A stretch of DNA of 64,000 nucleotides from Symsagittifera roscoffensis. Lineage: Eukaryota; Xenacoelomorpha; Acoela; Convolutidae. The notes under the pieces are model-generated. The model did not search any database. It saw nothing but the letters and a program-made list of their open reading frames with translations, and was not told the origin of the DNA. The stretch lies in assembly GCF_963678635.1 (NCBI RefSeq), contig NC_087068.1, forward strand, positions 47,133,785-47,197,784, written 5' to 3'. This document shows, one piece after another, positions 1 through 10,260 of the stretch; positions within the stretch are counted from its first letter, which is position 1; each line of letters opens with the position of its first letter. A program made the translations under genes and the position numbers.

Positions 1-59
1 TCCCACTGTCCAATAAAAAGTAACTAAGCGGATTGTTCCGACCCGGTTTTTAACGGCGT

Positions 60-310
60 TCATGTATTTTGGGTATCCCGAGACCTAAGTATGGGGACGT
101 TTTTATTTCTAGAGTGGGGGGGTATTTTGGTAGTGGCCTTTAAGCTGTAATGGGTTCCAGTCTCATGTCGCAAGCGAACCGAATTGGCTCCGACCGTTCT
201 TGAGGCGGAAAAACACAAGAGATAGTGTCCCTGACTCTTGAGCCAATGGTTATAGGGCCTATTTTTCTTAAGCCTCATATGTGACTAAAGTAGGCGACTG
301 TTACAAGATG
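60..310. repeat. Dispersed repeat X, intact copy
   Basis: This segment recurs in two halves elsewhere. The left half matches 2113-2177 and the right half matches about 6306-6490. The two halves are separated by the PLE at 2.17-6.31 kb, which suggests that element inserted into a copy of X. Here X runs directly into the PLE fragment that follows. What X encodes, if anything, is not clear. Confidence 0.5.
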
Positions 311-1340
311 ATGAGTATCGAAATACAAAAAAAAACGTCTGGTACTGTAGAAAATGCATCGCAATAAGAGAGAAAAATAAGTCAGCGTAGCAAGCTAGGT
401 TATTTCTCCGTTACGTTGACGATATAGTGAGAACAGTGAAGGGTGATCCTGAAAAAGTGCTACGGGCCGCAAACTTACTACATCCAAATTTACAGTTCAC
501 AATAGAAACACCAAACACAAATGGGAAATTGACATTTTTGGATTTACAAATCAGTATTGATAAAAGCAGGAAAATTAACTGTAGGTGGTATCAAAAACCA
601 ACAGATACAGGTAGCTTACTAAGTTTTAGAAGCTGCACCCCCCTTCAGTACAAAAGAAGTGTGATCGAAGGAACTGCTCACCGGGTTTTCCGCAGTACGT
701 CACCATGGGAAGAATATGATAAAGCGATGAAAATCAACCGTGAACAGTGGATGGATAACCAATATCCGGAAAGTTGGTCTTCACGGGTTGCATCCCATGC
801 CCTTGAAAAGATCATCAGGGTGGGCAAAAACAAAAAGAACATGGCTGAGAAAAAGAACCCCTGTGATTATAGCAGTGATTCACCAACCATCTTGATGGTC
901 CAATATGGGGGGAATCAAAATCAGACTTTAGCAAAAAAAAAGTGCGCGATATCACCAATCACCAATGCGCAGATAATATTCACGACAAGGAAAACAAAAC
1001 TTGTATGCCCTCTCCAAAATCCTCCTTTTCCAGTGAACTGAAATCAAAAGTGGTGTACAGATATGAATGTTGCGAGTGCAAATCCATCTATGCTGACCAG
1101 ACGGTCTGACATCTCACCACAAGATTTGAGGAAAAATGAAAAGAGGATACCCCAGTTGGACATCATATAAGGCGGTGTGGTAGTGAGAGTGGTAAGTTGG
1201 AGTTTAAATGGAAGATAATCGACGAGGCGTCCAGCAGCATCAAGTTTTTTACATTAGAGGCGCTGCACATTAGGAAGGAGAGACCGGCAATTAACACGCG
1301 CGACAAGTTTAGAAGTAGGGAGCTGACACTAAGGCTATAG
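295..1340 (+). pseudogene. Penelope-like element, truncated RT plus GIY-YIG
   Basis: C-terminal half of a Penelope-like retroelement polyprotein. The RT catalytic YVDD is at 412-423, preceded by W-Y-C-R-K-C, which looks like the end of a PHD finger. After it come the PLE signatures FLDLQI and WYQKPTDTG (about 535-610), a linker, then a GIY-YIG-type endonuclease remnant around 1050-1200 (CKSIYADQT; the usual YIG glycine is changed). The C-terminal EALHIRKERPAINT stretch is typical of the family and ends at a TAG at 1338-1340. In-frame stops (before YVDD and inside the nuclease) and at least one frame change show it is dead. The open stretch 427-1041 is only the longest unbroken piece. The 5' RT half is missing. 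PLEs move by target-primed reverse transcription using the RT and GIY-YIG nuclease. Confidence 0.8.
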
Positions 1341-1587
1341 TTCTAGAATCGAAAAATTTTGGCTAAAACAAAAATTTGAAATAAATTACATGTTAGCATG
1401 AAAATTAGCGACAAAACGAAATTGTAAAAACAAGAAAGATGGAAACTCTCAGAAATTTCTGAAAAATGTTTTAATTGTTACATAATTTCAGTCATGTTTG
1501 TAATGTTTTGATTGGTTGAATTTTTTAAAATTTGAAATGGTGATGTAAATGACACTTTTTATGATCTTTGATCATTTTGTACAGATA

Positions 1588-1657
1588 GTTAAGACTTTTT
1601 AAAACCTGAAGATGCACAAAAATTGCGAAAACGTTTGTTTGAATTTACAAAATTAAC
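1588..1657 (+). ncRNA. Hammerhead ribozyme-like motif 1 (decayed)
   Basis: Core CTGAAGA at 1606-1612 and GAAA at 1627-1630. Stem III is AAC/GTT with loop GTTT, followed by T as cleavage-site base. Stem II is weak (GCA/TGC with a bulged T). The distal part of stem I is GTTAA/TTAAC. Probably a weakened copy of the motif at 1881-1952. Confidence 0.4.
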
Positions 1658-1880
1658 GCATTCTCAAAAAAATAGCAACAGATTGAGATTTTAACAAAAA
1701 AAATCCAAAAAACTCTCAGAAAATTATGGCTAAATTTTAAAACTGATTACATAATAGTTGGTGCAAATATTTAGAAATAATTGCGGAGTTTTGATTGATT
1801 AATTTGTTTTTGAATTTTAGTTTAACGACGTGTATGACACTTTTCTTGGTTTTTAATCATGCAGTAAAAATTAAAAATTA

Positions 1881-1952
1881 GCTTGAAATTTTAAAACCTG
1901 AGGAAGCACAAAAATGTGCTGAAAACTTTGTTTGAAATAACATTTTTAAAGC
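1881..1952 (+). ncRNA. Hammerhead ribozyme-like motif 2 (complete core)
   Basis: The core CTGAGGA (1898-1904) matches the CUGANGA consensus. A perfect 6-bp stem II (1905-1910 with 1915-1920) closes an AAAA loop and is followed by GAAA (1921-1924). Stem III is three pairs (AAC/GTT) with loop TTT. The base before the predicted cleavage site (1933/1934) is T. The cleavage-proximal C-G pair of stem I is present, then an internal loop, then a distal helix GCTTGAAA/TTTAAAGC with one mismatch. This is the type I layout with a short stem III. Read by eye, not tested. Confidence 0.6.
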
Positions 1953-2177
1953 GTTCTCAAAAAATAATGTTGAGAGAATGCAATTTGTTTGTTCATTCTT
2001 TGGAACTGGAATAAATGTACAATGGATCAAATGTAACGGATCATTTTGAGCAAGTCTAATTGTGATTACTGGAGGTCCCAACAATGATTTTATTGACTAT
2101 CGCGTTTTTAGGTATGTCGAGATCAAGCCACGGAAGCGTGCCTATTTCTATCTAGGATGAGGGGTTTTTTGGTGGTA

Positions 2178-2545
2178 AGAAAAAAAATATTACAACATGA
2201 ATTAGAACATATCCGAACTACGTCCATCGTCAGGTTAAAAGTGATACAAAGTCACTTACAGACTTAAAAACATCACACAAAACATTTAATTGGTTCTAAA
2301 CAAAGTATAAACGTATCCACTAATGCAATTTGAGCACTACTAAAGAGAAATTTTGTAATATGTACAATCTCATAAATTTCTTTATCTCAATTTTTTTTAT
2401 CTTACATAGTTTTCTCAATTTCAATTTTTTCTCAATCTCAGTTTTTTTTATCTTACTAAGCGTCTCCTCAAACTATTTTTTTGGTGTAACAAATTGTTTG
2501 ATTGGCATGTTCCGTAACCTAAACTAAAACTACTTTTGGACTAAA
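2178..2545 (-). repeat. PLE 3' terminal direct repeat (pLTR-like)
   Basis: Matches 5984-6293 in the same orientation. Shared blocks include a GAAAAAAAATATT-like start, a block around ACAGAC..AAAACATCA, TAGCGT.TCCTCA, GATTGRCAT and TTGGACTAAAA. Lies outside the GIY-YIG end of the minus-strand PLE. AT-rich and without coding sense. Confidence 0.5.
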
Positions 2546-2584
2546 ACCTAAGTAATAGCTCCCTACTTTTGAACTCCCCCCGAG

Positions 2585-4720
2585 TGTTGATCCCTGGCTT
2601 CAGATTCCTAATTTGCAGCGCATCCAGTGCTAGTAGTTTTTTTTGCGTTTTTTTACTAATCTATCATCTCCTAACTCAACTGTGAGTGGTCGCTTCGTAC
2701 CCACATTGAGGTATGTGTATGTCTACAAGCATGTGCTCTTTCATGTGAACCTCAATCCTTACGGCCAAATATCGAAGAGTTTGTGCGACATCGGAGGAGT
2801 AGCACCCACAACAGGCCAGTTTGTAGACCAAAATGGATTTCAGATTACGAAAAAAGGGTGACTTCAGGGACGACTTAAGGAGACTTAAGAGCGGTTTTCA
2901 ATTTCCGGGTTGTATATGGAGTGTGTGGAATGACGATGTTGTGCGCCTTGCTTGCCAACAATTGACGCTGATTTCTTCGATATGGTAGCATGATTTTTGC
3001 GCGTTTCTCGTCTCGCTTTTAATTTGTTGCCCGAGTTCACCCCTTAGTTGGTAATAGTTCTGTCTCAAGAATTTTGCGTACTATTCCCGAGTCAACGTCA
3101 GATGACCAATCCTCAGGGCACTGGTTTTCCTTCCATTGCTGTCAATTGATCACCATTGCTTCATATAGAGGCGCTCCAAAAACCAATCTGCACCATGCCC
3201 CCTTATATGTTTCTCTTCAACTGTAGTGGCGCGCAACTCTGAAATTTAGAAGCGTGCCTGTATCCGTTGATTTTTGGCACCACCATTTTTTAACCCGCTT
3301 TTTGCCATCTACAATTACTTTACTGTCTAAAAAACCCAAGTCACTGTTCTCATTAGGTGTTTTAACTGTGAACTGTAATAGGGTGCACTTTGTTGACAGC
3401 TAGCAAAACAACGCTCGGGTTGCCTTCTGCAGTCCTCACAGTATTGTCTGAGTATCTTAGGAAAAGTTTCACACCTGTTATGATCAGTTCACATTCACGC
3501 CTCGCATTGCATAATTTGCAGAAACAATCCTTTTCTGATATGCTTTTATATTCTTCATCCGAGATGCCCATAATCTCTATGATACCAACTCAAACAAATC
3601 TCACATTCCACTGTTGAATTGGTTCTGAATGTCGCCCTTCTAATGCATTTTACGACTTTTCCGTTATTGTCTTCTAGAAAATCAATCTTTTGAGAGATGT
3701 CCAAAGCCAGAGCCTTTTCATAGACTTTGAACCAAAAATTTGCTAGAATGAAATCAGGAATGCACTTATGGCCAATCCAACCTTCTGTACAAATCATGGG
3801 TCGTTGCACTTAAAACGATTTTTTTAACAGCCATGTACAAAATGCGTGTCATTGTTCTTCTTGACAAGTCATACGACTCACTCTGGTTTTTCAAATTTTC
3901 AAGGCCAATGTCAATTGCCTCTTCAAGGTGAACATTTATCTACAGGCTTTTCACATCCATGAAAAAAAGAATCTCTTCAGAGTATAATTTGGTATTCTTT
4001 ATAGCCTTAGCCACTTCATTGTTGGCCTCAATTATTGCATCCTCGATTTTATCGAAACATCTTGCTTTTGTTTTAAGTTTCTTATATGAACTACCGGGAA
4101 TAGAGAGCTTAGGTCGCAAAGATGTATCATTTTTCTGTAATTTACCCAGTTCATAAAGTCTAGGCGGTTGACCAGCAGTTGAACTCAACCTTGTATATAA
4201 CTTATCTGTAATCTCAGCCTTTTTGTTCGTTTCAATTTTTTTTTCATTTTTAGAACAACTGATAGATTCATTCTCGCAGGCCTCTCAAATTGTCTTGATT
4301 CTAGCAAATTGATCATTTTGGTTCATTTGGTCAGCTTTGGTGACGCAAAACAAAAAAAAATTGTCATCAAAAAATACATCCAAAAGTCCCTTAATTTTCA
4401 GATATTTTCTAGCTTTTTCCTTGCCATATCTGGCGGAGTCTGGCGTAATTTTTCGTGTACAATTAAGCAGTTTCTTCAGTTTCACATAGTTTAAAATCAC
4501 GCAGACATGCTTCTTCAGGTCCGACAGAAATATCTATGTCTGCTAAAAATGTTTTCTTTGAATTTGTCTAGGACAAAATTCTTAAGGCCCAAAGACAGTT
4601 ACCTCTTCACCAATCGCGTATTCTCTAATCTAGTATTTTTACCGCTTTTCTCTCTGAGAATTTTCCTAGAAGTCTTTCTTGTGTATCAGCTTACTTCTCA
4701 CCTATCTTAGAATGACTGAG
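2585..4720 (-). pseudogene. PLE reverse transcriptase with internal PHD finger, GIY-YIG
   Basis: Minus-strand reading, in several frames. N-terminal RT part around 4650-4190, then PPRLYELGKLQKND (about 4175) and FMDVKSL, the RT motif A region, with a stop where a residue should be (about 3940). Next come VHLEEAIDIG and ILANFWFKVYE (about 3730-3760), the usual block before the catalytic motif. Then a PHD-like finger (about 3660-3500): KC, VECEIC, WYH and, after a frameshift, CKLC. Only after it comes LFLRYSDN (YSDN at 3443-3454), where YVDD is expected. Downstream are GFLDSKV, WWCQKSTDTGT (about 3270-3330), the RKLKTALKSP linker, a GIY-YIG relic CCGCYSSDVAQTLRYL (about 2780-2840) and the family C-terminus ALQIRNLKPGINTR near 2590. 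Not functional. Confidence 0.75.
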
Positions 4721-5234
4721 GCGCGTGGCTAAGGCGATAGAACTTGCTTGACTCAAAAAATAAATAATGACCGATGGCTATAACCTCTCATCAATTGTTT
4801 CCTAATTATGTCACTTAATTTGCTCAATTGTTCCACTGCCCTACCCTTATTCTCATTTGTCCTACCCATCACTGTCCCAAGTAGCTGATATTGAAAGCTG
4901 TGAACATCTTGGTCCGAAAAACCCCTTCTCAAGTACCCTAAATTGCAAAAACAATAGATTTTATATCAGTATCTAGCATCATCTCAAAACGTTAAGGCGA
5001 TATCGGTTATATTTTAATTATTCCAAATATTCTGCATAATACAATACAGTTTTTCATCATTTTTTCCAAGTTTATTTTTAAGGAGCGCTAGTGGTAAATG
5101 CACTATGGTTTTTGCACTGCGGGCCACGAGAAATGAAAACTCACAGGGTGCTTACAGCGCAAATCCTAAAATGCAACTAACCTCATGGTGGGGCTGGCTC
5201 GGCATCATTCGGCTGTCAATTCACAGCAACCCGC

Positions 5235-5770
5235 TTCGCCTTAACTCTGCGCCGGGTCTGCGGTGGTATTTTCGTGCTGCTTCTTCTTTCGGAAATCAGA
5301 TCGTGTAACCCATTCTTGTGCTCTCAAAATAGGCGCAAAGACTTCAATTCGAGTTCGTTGTGTTGGTTGAGCTTGCTGTACCCTTCGATGACTTCGGGTG
5401 CACACTTCTGCTTCAATTTGAAGTCCAAATGTTTCTGTCAGGATGATTCGAATCCTCTTTTTTATCATTTTCTCCCATACGTTTGGTGTACCTTTCCGTC
5501 GACAGTAGAAGATAGCCCGATCACTATCCTTTCTGTCTTCTAGATTATTGATGAGCCCTAAGATTGTGCAAGGTAAAAAATGTTCGCTCTGTGGCTAGTC
5601 AAAATATTATTAATGACGTCGTGCCACTACACGAGTTTATCTGCTAATCTCAGTGGACTTCTTTCGAGTAAGTCTAACATGTTCTTGTCCCTGTTGTCTT
5701 TGTTGTGGTTAATGCTCAGCCCGGTGTGTATGTTATGTGCCCTAAACACTCCTTTTTTGAGCCGTGATTT
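5235..5770 (-). pseudogene. Decayed accessory ORF, WHDVI family
   Basis: Minus-strand reading gives GLSINHNKDNRDK, then LLERSPLRLADKLV, a stop, and WHDVINNILTSH. Further on, with frame changes, RAIFYCRRKGTPNVWEKM is followed by a longer tail that is open between 5241 and 5468. These blocks match, in order, the intact ORF at 35349-35996 in the BEL/Pao element: GLSFNLNANNRQK, LLSNSPK, WHDVISNSLSKH, SAIIYVHRQNTPNIYGRL. Function unknown. It lies between the terminal repeats of the PLE, on the same strand and upstream of its RT, so it may be that element's first ORF. Confidence 0.6.
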
Positions 5771-5983
5771 TCCAGGCTGGCGCAAGAAAAATGTCTGCAA
5801 CAGTCTGGTTCATTCTCCAAACAAACACATCAGAACTTAATTCTGAATATAGCAAAAAACTTTTGAAAAGTCTTTTCACTTTTTTTGATACTTTTGATTT
5901 GATGAATTTTTTCGTTTTTAAAATTGCATTTTCGTGCGGATCAAACACTTCAGGGGTCAAAAATTATACACAATTTGTTACGA

Positions 5984-6293
5984 AGAAAAAATATTCAAAC
6001 CTGAATTCGGACGTTTCAGGAACTATGTTCAACGTAAGGTTTATAAAACGAAATAAAATGATTTACAGACACTAAAACATCATAAAAGACATTTATATGG
6101 TTCTCAATAAAAAATGAATCCCTCCACCAATCGATTATAAGCTTACCATATAAGATTTTTGTCGCATTTACTTTCTAAATTTTTCTGAGATTTTTTATCT
6201 TAATTAGCGTTTCCTCACACTAACTTTTTGTTTTAATGTTTTTTTGATTGACATACTCTATATTCTAAAAGAAAACCACCCTTGGACTAAAAT
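5984..6293 (-). repeat. PLE 5' terminal direct repeat (pLTR-like)
   Basis: Partner of 2178-2545, same orientation. With it, this repeat brackets the accessory ORF and RT relics. Confidence 0.5.
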
Positions 6294-6318
6294 CCAATTT
6301 TGGACTTTTTTGGTAGTA

Positions 6319-6490
6319 GCCTGTAAGCTGCAATGAACCCAAATTTCCATGTCTAGAGCTATCCACGTGCTGGCTAATTGAGGTACTGATACACAAAAGA
6401 TAGTGTCCCTGAACCTTGAGCCAGGGGTTTTGAGGCTATTTTTCTTTATATAAGTAGACTGAACAACTGTTACAAAAAAATTGATGAACA
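6319..6490. repeat. Dispersed repeat X, right part
   Basis: Matches about 130-310: CCTGTAAGCTGCAATG, TAGTGTCCCTGA, CTTGAGCCA, GGCTATTTTTCTT and AACTGTTAC occur in the same order. Its left part is at 2113-2177, across the PLE insertion. Confidence 0.5.
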
Positions 6491-6544
6491 CATAGCGAAG
6501 GAATCTGAATGAAATTATTCAATGAGAATTCAAATTGTTATTTC

Positions 6545-6575
6545 AAACGGTTTCGCATTTTTGTGCATTGTCAGG
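6545..6575 (-). ncRNA. Hammerhead-like relic
   Basis: On the minus strand, CTGACAA then a GCA/TGC stem with loop CAAAAA, then GAAAC and GTTT. The core G8 is A, so the ribozyme would be inactive. The surrounding text (GCACAAAAATG, TTTGAAATAAC) matches the motifs at 1606-1640 and 1898-1940. Confidence 0.4.
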
Positions 6576-7690
6576 ATTTATAAAAATGAAATTAAAAAAA
6601 AAAAATCATCGATCAATGAAAAATTGTCACAAAAGTGAAACATCATTTTTTAAAAAGTCATCAACCAAGTTGATCAAGCGTTTTTACCCTATAAAAAATA
6701 CCTTTTTTTCTAACATATCATTAAATTGCTGATTAAATTTCAATTTTTGTTTCTGTTTTTTGGTTTGCCAATTTTTTTTTTCAACGAAAATTCCATTTTT
6801 TTTGACTGAGCTATGGTGAAAGGTTGATTGTAAGTTTAGAGTTAACACACTGCTCCTAAAACCCTCGTGCGTGTTTATTTTGGGCCGTTCCCGCCATTTG
6901 TGCAATGCTTTCAGCGTAAGTAATTTATGGGTTTTGCTTATTCGATCTACAACTTCAGACTGAAACTCAGGTCTTTTGTCATCTGTACCTCTCTATTGCA
7001 ATTCTTGTCCCACTGGGTTGTTCTCCCTACGGTGTTCCTCGATCCTCGTGCTTAGTTTGTAACATTCGCCCAGACATTACACAGTGACGGAGCGTAGGAA
7101 AAGTCACTATTGACGATTGGCTGACGTCAGTTACCTTAGTCCGAGTCGTTTTTAACCATCTTTACCTAGCCAGTCGTTGTTAATGCCTGTTTAAGGGCTA
7201 CGAACTATACTATCATTTTTTGGCCATCAGCCAAACTTTTTTTGATCAGCTTTCGTTTCCACGCGAAAAAAACCATTAAGCTGGGTCTCGGATCCCCAGA
7301 CAACGTGATTACTATTAAAATACGGCTAGAAAATCACAATTAGATTTTGATTCACCAGCAGTTATATACTAGATAAATTATAGATGGAGTGACTTTTTCC
7401 TCTGACCGCTCATGCTTTGAAATACTAATTTAATATCGGATTAAAATCAATGCGTTCAGGGCATTACAGCAGCTAAAATATAATTAAGGTTTGCTACCAG
7501 TATTTCGGCACCGGGCCCCGAAGTCTGACGTGTCCCGGAGATAACATCGTTATCTCCCAATTTTCGTTGCACGAGAGGCTTCGGCGCAGTTCCAAATGTC
7601 CCACTGAGCCTTCGTTTCCTTGTGTCGCTGTGTCACGACAAGAAGCTTCTATTCTGTTTTTCTGTCTCGACCGTTTTCAGTCCTGAAATT
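6576..7690. other. No gene recognised
   Basis: AT-rich sequence with no ORF or splice-bounded exon I can support. A short hairpin GGAGATAAC/GTTATCTCC lies near 7536-7558. It may include further decayed PLE ends. Confidence 0.4.
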
Positions 7691-7799
7691 GGCTGTTGTG
7701 TGTTTTTATGCCTTTTGTAGTCATTTTGGCCGTGTTTCGTTTTACTCAGAAGTATTTGAGTCAAATCAAAATTTTGAAAATCGAAAGTTCTGGATCATT

Positions 7800-9010
7800 C
7801 TGAGCCACCTTTTCAATTTTGTTTCGACAATATTGCCTCTATCGTTGTTTTCAGCCAGCGTCGGAAGGTTCGGCTGTGTAATTCTGTGGAATTACAGAAA
7901 TGTCGGATAGTTTGACCAATATAGGTGGATGGATTACATCCACTTAGAAAAATTTATAAGCTACTCTAGACCCCAGTTCTCGTTCGAATGGTGTTTTATG
8001 GGAAGTCAAGCGAGTTTTTAGTTTCCTTGTTTCGAAAATATCCTGAGCTCCAGGTATATGCCGCACTTTGGTTGCCAGAAAACGCGATGGATTTCCTCGA
8101 TACTGTAACGTTAGAAGGGTACGTGCGCCTTTCTTCAATGTAATCACTCCTCGATTCGGTGCAGAAGAATCTGGATTTTTTTCCTTCAATTATTTTACAT
8201 AATGAATGTTACACTTCTCCATCTGACAATTGTTACATTGATTTTCCAATCATTGGTTTCTATCAGGGAACAAAACCTCGGTGAAATTGTCTCAGCTTGA
8301 AGTAATCGTACACACCGATGAACTGTCTCCTCAATTGCATTTCATTTGCATTGCAAAGGGGCAGAATTTTTGAAATTTATTTTTGTGCTAATATCATGAG
8401 TTTCTGATACCAACCGCCTCAAAGTTCATTTTCCAAGCCATGAAGGTAAAGTAATTATCTGGTTTATGAAGAGTGAAGGGAAGTCTAGATTCGGGTGCAA
8501 ATTGTTTGCTCTGCCTGTAGAAATACCTCTTGAACACTTTTCAACACAGTTCTAACAATATCATTAACATACAGTATGATAACTTTAATACCCATTTCAG
8601 TTATTGTTCCCTTTCACGTTGTTCTATAAATGCCATAACCATATTGTGTCAGAAATAATTGCTCGTTCGGATTCTGATAAACTTGCACAGTTTTCCAGTT
8701 AGCAATTCAAGCAATTTTAAGTTCAACTCTGTTCTGTAGGTCAGTCTCTCTAGATGTTAAGATCGAACAGAAATTTGGTATTTTATTGAGTGGTTAAATT
8801 GAGATGGTATCAATTTTTAATGATGGGTTGTTTTCCGTTACTTTTAGCCAGAAGTTGGTCCAAATGACAACAAGCTAAGATCACAGAGCAAGCCCGTTTT
8901 TTGTATATTCCACATAATGTTAATTTTAAGTTTGTTTTACTTACTGCCATGTTTAACAGTTTTTTTATTGTTTCCGAGTCAATTTGAAGGCGTGGCTTGT
9001 TCGTACAATT
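7800..9010 (-). pseudogene. Penelope-like element copy 3, heavily decayed
   Basis: Minus-strand fragments in PLE order: LLNMAVSKTNLKLTLCGIYKK (in part, about 8900-8960; compare ILYMAVKK in copy 2), TNFWLKVTENN (about 8840), then a degenerate stretch where the PHD finger would be, then LYVNDIVRTVLKS with YVND at 8559-8570. After that: WYQK near 8410, the linker LQYRGNPSRFLATK and RKLKTRLTSHKTPF (open at 7944-8189), and a GIY-YIG start CNPSTYIGQTIRHF (about 7895-7940). The linker and nuclease match copies 1 and 2. Many stops and frame changes. Confidence 0.65.
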
Positions 9011-9399
9011 TTTCAGTCCTGCAATTTTCCAGTCTTAAAGGAGTCCAATAAAACAATCTAGTAATTTAGATAGATTTTAAGAAAAATGATCCCGAAAATG
9101 CACTAGAAGTTTTATAGAGAAAGTTTGGACGACAAGACTGTTGATTGTGAAGTTTCCCCACATGATCTGGATACTAGTTCACTAGAACTAAAAACTCTGA
9201 TCTTTCTCTCTGGCCGTCGTACCCAGTCATTAAACTCTCTATCCAGAACAAGAAAGTTCTACTTTAAAAATGTAATTATGCAAACTGCGAATTGCAATAG
9301 GCCTAATAACAAGTTGACTCTTGTTTTATTTCTAGCGTGTTTTCCGCAACTGCGTTGTTCTGATTTTTGAATTTCTCGTTTCAATTGTTGCCAATTCGA

Positions 9400-10260
9400 G
9401 ATGTTGAAAAGTTCAGTTCGATCCACAAGCAAAAACTTTTTCATATGACTAATTGACACGTATGCATATCGTCTGCATATTGCACCAAAGTACAATCGTG
9501 AGATATCAGTTTCACTATATCACTGAGATATAAAATGAATAACAGGATCTAGTACTGTGCCTTGTGACACACTGCTTCTAACTTCAATCCAGTCACAAAG
9601 CACTATATTCACTTTAGTTTTCGGAAGCGTTTGTTGAGAAAAACTTTATTTCGAACGAGTAATTGTTAAGACAATTTGAAATGAAACAAAATCAAAAGTC
9701 TTAAAAAACCCGATAAAGCCCCATGAACAGTTTGTTAGAATCTATTTCTTTTCGAATTTTTTCTACATTAATTTTAAATCGACGCATCTTGTATTGAGAT
9801 CTTTTCGCGAAATCAAACTGAAACGGAGTTTTTCTATTTGAACATAAAAAATTTTAAAGTTCTCGGAAATTGGCCATGGTAATGAAGTTTTTTGATTAAC
9901 TTTTTGGATTAGTTCAAACATCTTTTTGAATAAGATTGTGAAATTTGCTTTTTTCGGTTCACAATTATTGCCCTAGCGGGTATGGTAGAAAGTAGAGGTT
10001 TTCTGATATTCAATTCTCGAAGTACATCATAGCATTGCTTCGTTTTTAATTGCTGCAAAAGGAAAAAAAGAACTTCAGACTTAACTGGGTTATGATTTTG
10101 AGGCTTGAAAGTGCCCCAAAAATTTGCCGAATATTTAAAAATCTTGTTGAATTGATTTCCATATTTCGATCCATATTTTGGTTTTTCATGTCAATGAAAC
10201 AGTTACGCACTACAATATGTTTTGATGTTGCTTCAACAGGAGTCATGAACTAGTTTTTCT
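9400..10260 (-). pseudogene. LINE-type RT remnant, copy 1
   Basis: The minus strand reads LCDWIEVRSSVSQGTVLDP followed, after a frame change, by ISHDCTLVQYADDMHT (about 9440-9600). The S-x-x-S-Q-G-T-V-L-D-P and YADD motifs are those of non-LTR (LINE) reverse transcriptases, distinct from the PLE YVDD copies nearby. Sequence up to about 10260 has a related counterpart 1.5 kb further on, so it is probably the upstream RT part. Dead. Confidence 0.6.

Larger units (their letters stand above)
1441..1990 (+). repeat. Tandem repeat downstream of PLE copy 1
   Basis: Two diverged direct copies, about 297 bp apart, follow the PLE stop codon. Anchors are ACTCTCAGAAA (about 1446 and 1711) and AAAACCTGA (1601 and 1893). 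Each copy contains a hammerhead-ribozyme-like motif. Position and content fit the pseudo-LTR of a Penelope-like element, in which hammerhead ribozymes are an established feature. Confidence 0.55.
2165..6318 (-). mobile_element. Penelope-like element, near full length, decayed
   Basis: Minus-strand element of about 4.1 kb. It is flanked by near-identical 13-bp repeats TTTTTTGGTRGTA (2165-2177 and 6306-6318), and the flanking DNA on the two sides forms the two halves of repeat X, so these look like target-site duplications. Inside each end lies a related direct repeat (about 2178-2545 and 5984-6293), as expected for PLE pseudo-LTRs. Reading along the minus strand: terminal repeat, an accessory ORF relic (about 5770-5235), the RT with an inserted PHD-like finger, a GIY-YIG relic (about 4720-2585), terminal repeat. 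Many stops and frameshifts are present. The claim that the accessory ORF belongs to this element rests on its lying between the terminal repeats. Confidence 0.65.

Noticed and set aside
427-1041. 204-codon open frame at the window start as a host gene
   Set aside because: It is the middle of a Penelope-like polyprotein. Its apparent start is not an ATG but follows directly from the YVDD motif, and stops flank it.
4715-4770. tRNA-Ser-like sequence (GTGGCTAAGGCGATAGAACTTG)
   Set aside because: Resembles the 5' half of a tRNA, but no B box or matching acceptor follows.
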